From positions 1 through 9,437 of the forward strand of contig WJJR01000315.1 of the NCBI GenBank assembly GCA_014729565.1: a stretch of DNA of 9,437 nt, read 5' to 3'. The notes beneath the pieces are model-generated. The model ran no database searches and was not told the DNA's origin. It was given only the letters and a program-made list of their open reading frames with translations. Of the stretch, positions 6,443-9,437 are shown piece by piece. Both the position numbers and the translations under genes were made by a program. Each line of letters starts with the position of its first letter. Position 1 is the stretch's first letter. Source of the DNA: Candidatus Zixiibacteriota bacterium (lineage in GTDB: Bacteria; Zixibacteria; MSB-5A5; WJJR01).

Positions 6443-7576
6443 ATGGAACAGTATTCACCCTCCGTATTCTCTCAGATGGAAGAGATCAAACTGTCACAAC
6501 CGGATGTCGTTGCTGGACGTTACTGGCACAGACTCGACGATGGGCGCATCCAGTGCAATGTCTGTCCACGTTTCTGTCAACTGCGCGAGGGACAACGCGG
6601 GCTCTGTTTTGTCCGCGCGCGGGTGGAGGATCAAGTCGTACTAACGACTTACGGACGGTCGAGCGGCTTTTGTGTCGATCCGATTGAGAAGAAACCTCTC
6701 AATCACTATTTGCCGGGCACACCGATTTTGTCATTTGGCACCGCCGGCTGTAACCTGACATGTAAGTTCTGTCAGAACTGGGACATCAGCAAGTCGCGCG
6801 AAATCGACACATTGGCCGATCAGGCGTCTCCCGAGACAATCGCCAACGCGGCCGATCGACTCGGCTGCCGCAGCGTGGCCTTCACCTACAATGATCCGGT
6901 GATCTTCCTCGAGTATGCGGTGGATGTGGCCAAAGCCTGCCGCGAGCGCGGCATCAAGACGGTTGCGGTGACCGCTGGTTATATTACAGAAGAGGCACGC
7001 GGCGAATTCTTCGATCACATGGATGCCGCCAACGTCGATTTAAAGGCCTTTACCGAGGAATTCTACAGCGGCATCGCCGGGGGGCACTTGCAGCCGGTGC
7101 TGGATACGCTCCAGTATCTCAAGCATGAGACCAACGTCTGGTTCGAGTTGACCGACCTGTTGATCCCGGGCCACAACGACAGCGAGGAGGAGCTCAAGCA
7201 GATGAGCGAGTGGATCGCCACGGAACTCGGTGTTGATGTGCCACTGCATTTCACCGCGTTTCATCCGGATTTCAAGATGATGGATGTTCCGCCAACGCCG
7301 CCGTTGACACTCACACGCGCCCGACGCATCGCCGTGGATCAAGGGTTACGTTACGTCTACACCGGCAATGTCCACGATGAAGACGGCGGCAGCACCTACT
7401 GTCACAACTGCGGCGCCAAACTGATCGGGCGGGACTGGTATACGCTGACGCATTGGGGATTGACCGCCGACGGGACGTGCGAGCAGTGCGGAACGCCATG
7501 CGCCGGCGTTTTCGATGCCGAGCCGGGACATTGGGGCGCGCAGCGGCAGCCGGTGCGCTTGAGCAACTTCCGGTAA
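6443..7576 (+). CDS. amrS: AmmeMemoRadiSam-system radical SAM enzyme (AmrS family)
   Basis: 377 residues, a full-length cytosolic radical SAM protein. The [4Fe-4S]/SAM motif is C103-x3-C107-x2-C110 (CNLTCKFCQNW), preceded by FGTAG. An N-terminal cysteine set C38, C41, C45, C55 (CNVCPRFC...GLC) and a C-terminal pair of CxxC motifs (C320/C323 and C346/C349, with C353 nearby) suggest a further metal site and a zinc-ribbon-like end. The phrase HFTAFHPDFKM with PPTP is typical of this family, related to the pyruvate formate-lyase activating enzymes. The family is named for co-occurrence with AMMECR1 and MEMO domains; its reaction is not settled as far as I know. Neither partner is in the window. 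The start at 6443 lacks a clear Shine-Dalgarno; Met12 (6476) is an alternative, also without one. The gene ends 13 bases from the converging SDR gene. Family assignment is strong, the start moderate. Confidence 0.9.
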   Translation: MEQYSPSVFSQMEEIKLSQPDVVAGRYWHRLDDGRIQCNVCPRFCQLREGQRGLCFVRARVEDQVVLTTYGRSSGFCVDPIEKKPLNHYLPGTPILSFGTAGCNLTCKFCQNWDISKSREIDTLADQASPETIANAADRLGCRSVAFTYNDPVIFLEYAVDVAKACRERGIKTVAVTAGYITEEARGEFFDHMDAANVDLKAFTEEFYSGIAGGHLQPVLDTLQYLKHETNVWFELTDLLIPGHNDSEEELKQMSEWIATELGVDVPLHFTAFHPDFKMMDVPPTPPLTLTRARRIAVDQGLRYVYTGNVHDEDGGSTYCHNCGAKLIGRDWYTLTHWGLTADGTCEQCGTPCAGVFDAEPGHWGAQRQPVRLSNFR

Positions 7577-7589
7577 GTCGATGTTCGAT

Positions 7590-8288
7590 TTACTGACGGT
7601 GCAACGCTAGTTGCAACTTTGCCATCGGCTGTGCCAAACCCGCCAGGAGCCCCATGGTTCTGGGACGGGTGTAGCGAACTGGCCGCTTGTCGATGCATCG
7701 CATGAGGTGATCGACCGCGCGCTCGGCGGTCATCATCAACGGTTTCCGATCACCCTTGGCCATCTTCGTATCAACGAAGCCGAAGCGGACATTCGTCATC
7801 GCAACACCGGTTCCACGCATGGCCAGTGCTAAACCCTCCACGTACGACGACAGCGCAACCTTCGACGCGCAGTAGCTGGGCGCTTCCGGAGAGACCAGGA
7901 CATCGGCGGTACTGGACAACATCAGCACATGCCCCGACTGTGCGCGCAGCAGAGCCGGCAGTACGATTTCGATGGTCCTCACGGCGCCCGTGAGATTGAC
8001 GCCGAACACCTGTCGTTCGAACGCGAGGTTATCGAAGTCCAGTTCCTCACCGATTCCGGCGCAGTAAACGCAGATGTTAGGAGGAGTCTGGGCGTGGTGG
8101 GATAGGACGTTCGTAAATTCTTCGGATAGAACATCGGCCACAGCGTGGCTGTAGTTGGGATGGTCGATGTTATTCTCTCGGCGCGAAATCCCTGCCACCG
8201 TCCAGCCGAGGTGAAGCAGTCGCCGAGTCAGCGCCAGGCCGATTCCATCGCTGTTTCCAATGATGAGGGCTACGTGATTGGTGCTCAT
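7590..8288 (-). CDS. Short-chain dehydrogenase/reductase (SDR), classical type
   Basis: 232 residues, a usual length for a classical SDR. It should be a cytosolic NAD(P)(H)-dependent oxidoreductase with a Rossmann fold. The nucleotide-binding loop is GNSDGIG (residues 11-17) after the first beta strand. The usual NNAG motif is here YCAG (75-78). The catalytic set is N98 (GVNLTGA), S126 (LMLSSTAD), Y139 and K143 (YCASK), followed by FGFVDT (169-174) in place of the common PGxVxT. S36-R37-R38 after the second strand favours NADP(H), though weakly. There is no signal peptide or membrane helix. GGAG five bases before the ATG at 8288 supports the start. Substrate cannot be read from the sequence; ketone, sugar or lipid-derived alcohols are all possible. 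It converges with the radical SAM gene and diverges from the DUF885 gene, so it seems to be transcribed alone. Confidence 0.9.
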   Translation of the reverse strand: MSTNHVALIIGNSDGIGLALTRRLLHLGWTVAGISRRENNIDHPNYSHAVADVLSEEFTNVLSHHAQTPPNICVYCAGIGEELDFDNLAFERQVFGVNLTGAVRTIEIVLPALLRAQSGHVLMLSSTADVLVSPEAPSYCASKVALSSYVEGLALAMRGTGVAMTNVRFGFVDTKMAKGDRKPLMMTAERAVDHLMRCIDKRPVRYTRPRTMGLLAGLAQPMAKLQLALHRQ

Positions 8289-8448
8289 GGCAACTCCATG
8301 CTGGGACGTGTCCGTCTACCGCTTAATGAACCTCCCAAAACCACGTGGGGGAATAGCAATATCGCCGTTTCGTGACGGCCACTTGTTGTCTATGTTGTGT
8401 AACCCTTTGGGTGGATGTCTATGGAAACCCGAAACGTGGGATATCTCA
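8289..8448. promoter_or_regulatory. Divergent spacer between the SDR and DUF885 genes
   Basis: About 160 bases with no convincing gene. It must carry the start signals of the SDR gene, whose GGAG is at its left end. A TACAAT at 8458-8463, just past the spacer, resembles a -10 box but has no good -35 partner. The perfect CCACGTGG (8341-8348) and ACCC-TTT-GGGT (8402-8412) palindromes are short, and I attach no function to them. Confidence 0.3.
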
Positions 8449-9437
8449 ATGTGTAGATACAATACTTTCCGGATGACACTGCTTTCGGTTCTCTTAATGG
8501 GAATCGTCGTGTGCTTCTTAGGAGCTACCACCATGGCCGCCAACGAGAGCCTCGCGCAACTCTTCGCCGACTATTGGAACTACCGCATGGAGCGCTGGCC
8601 AACGTCGGCGACCTACAATGGTGATCACCGGTTCGATGACAGACTTCACGACGTTTCCATAGCCGCCTACCAGCAGGACGAAGCAACGATCCGAGGCTTT
8701 CTCGAGCGGCTCGAGTTGATTGTCAACGACGCGGCACTGTCACCGGACGATGAACTGAACGCAGAGCTGTTTGAGCGCGAACTCAAAGACGACTTGGAGC
8801 AATTGGGACTGCGCGATTACCTGATGCCGGTGTCGCAACAAAGCGGGCCGCAAATGGTCTTGCCGGAGTTGCTCAACGTGCACCCGTTTGACACCGAGAA
8901 AGGCTGCGAGGATTTCATCGCGCGGCTGAAAGCGTTTCCGCGACTGATCAACCAGACGATCAGCAATATGCAGAACGGCGTGACCGAAAAACTGGTTCCG
9001 GCCCGAGTGAACGTCGAAAAGGCCTTGCCGCAGTTTCGATCACAAGTGGTCGACACTGTTGAGAATCACTTGCTCGCATCCGCGGCCGACCAGTTCGGCG
9101 ATTCGATTCCACCAGCCAGACGAGACGAATTGCGCAATGAACTCCTGGCCGCGATTCGCGACCACGTTATCCCAGGCTACAAACGCATCGCCGCTTACAT
9201 GGAGCAGGACTATCTGCCGAACTGCCGGACCGACGTTGGATTGCACGCGTTGCCGAATGGCAAGGAGCGCTACCGCACCGAAGCCCAACACTACACAACC
9301 ACCGACCTGACCCCGGAGGCGATCACCGAAATCGGCAAACGCGAATTGGCGCGTGTACACGAGCAAATGCAGGCAGTCATGGATCAGGTCGGATTTGACG
9401 GCACCATCCCGGAATTCGCCGATTCACTACGTAACGA
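8449..9437 (+). CDS. DUF885-family protein, predicted peptidase-like, N-terminal part (cut by right edge)
   Basis: The frame is open to the window edge. The N-terminal part (SLAQLFADYW, SATYNGDHRFDDRLHDVS, later HYTTTDLTPEAITEIGK and a GFDGTIPEFADSLR segment) matches what I know of DUF885 proteins. These are mostly uncharacterised, often exported or lipid-anchored, and resemble zinc peptidases; the expected metal-binding histidines would lie past the edge. Three in-frame ATGs compete. From 8449 or 8473 the product has a hydrophobic leader (LLSVLLMGIVVCFLGA, then TTMA before AN) that looks like a signal peptide, and the 8449 start adds two arginines before it. From 8533 it is leaderless and cytosolic, but that ATG has the best ribosome site (AGGAG, eight bases upstream). 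I chose 8449 for the complete signal peptide; moderately unsure. Family call is good, function unknown. Confidence 0.8.
   Translation, partial: MCRYNTFRMTLLSVLLMGIVVCFLGATTMAANESLAQLFADYWNYRMERWPTSATYNGDHRFDDRLHDVSIAAYQQDEATIRGFLERLELIVNDAALSPDDELNAELFERELKDDLEQLGLRDYLMPVSQQSGPQMVLPELLNVHPFDTEKGCEDFIARLKAFPRLINQTISNMQNGVTEKLVPARVNVEKALPQFRSQVVDTVENHLLASAADQFGDSIPPARRDELRNELLAAIRDHVIPGYKRIAAYMEQDYLPNCRTDVGLHALPNGKERYRTEAQHYTTTDLTPEAITEIGKRELARVHEQMQAVMDQVGFDGTIPEFADSLRN
8520..8524 (+). promoter_or_regulatory. AGGAG ribosome binding site before the third candidate start of the DUF885 gene
   Basis: AGGAG followed by eight bases and ATG at 8533. It is an optimal signal for a leaderless, cytosolic product, but it also encodes Leu-Gly-Ala of the possible signal peptide, so it could be a chance match. 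Confidence 0.4.

Noticed and set aside
6204..6644. Plus-strand frame across the divergent spacer into amrS.
   Set aside because: It runs in another frame over the conserved N-terminal cysteines of the radical SAM protein and resembles nothing.
7600..7619. Inverted repeat TGCAAC-GCTA-GTTGCA followed by a few T at the convergent end of amrS and the SDR gene.
   Set aside because: The stem has only six pairs, is not GC-rich, and the T run is three bases; it lies in the last codons of the SDR gene. Possibly a weak terminator for amrS but not supportable.
1..9437. tRNA, rRNA, insertion sequence, attachment site or phage features.
   Set aside because: I found no cloverleaf, no terminal inverted repeats with a transposase, and no abrupt change in base use; nearly all DNA is accounted for by intact genes.

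Overview
The window comes from a moderately GC-rich bacterium, most likely Gram-negative (diderm) and respiring with c-type cytochromes. Two thirds of it is a leftward, operon-like run of three membrane-anchored multiheme cytochromes. I cannot assign a phylum. The mix (very large cytochrome b/c fusions, a stand-alone AmmeMemoRadiSam radical SAM enzyme, a DUF885 peptidase-like protein) would suit uncultured groups rich in multiheme cytochromes, such as Zixibacteria and other FCB lineages, or Geobacter-like Desulfobacterota. That is inference only.

Layout. On the minus strand, in order of transcription: (i) 6210-4150, a 686-residue protein with a signal peptide, 11 CxxCH haem c sites and a five-helix cytochrome b domain; (ii) 4153-1313, its 946-residue paralogue with 19 CxxCH sites and a six-helix membrane domain, start codon overlapping the previous stop (ATGA); (iii) 1200 to beyond the left edge, a NapC/NirT-type cytochrome with three N-terminal membrane helices, three CxxCH sites and one CX3CH site. 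A 232-base divergent region separates this run from a plus-strand radical SAM gene of the AmrS family (6443-7576). This converges on a minus-strand short-chain dehydrogenase/reductase (8288-7590). After a second divergent spacer comes the 5' part of a plus-strand DUF885 gene, cut by the right edge.

How the genes may work together. The two b/c fusions look like inner-membrane quinol dehydrogenases: a HydC/FdnI-type dihaem b domain in the membrane joined to a periplasmic wire of c haems, the plan known from Geobacter CbcL. The NapC/NirT protein is a second kind of quinol-to-periplasm gate, comparable in outline to Geobacter ImcH. Three such gates in one transcription unit, with up to 34 c haems in the visible parts, suggest a dedicated module passing quinol electrons to periplasmic or extracellular acceptors. 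No outer-membrane conduit or terminal reductase lies inside the window, so the acceptor is unknown.

The most striking structural point is that the larger fusion is built like the smaller one plus one extra eight-haem module: 8+3 haems against 8+8+3. AmrS, the SDR and DUF885 show no clear functional link to the cytochromes.
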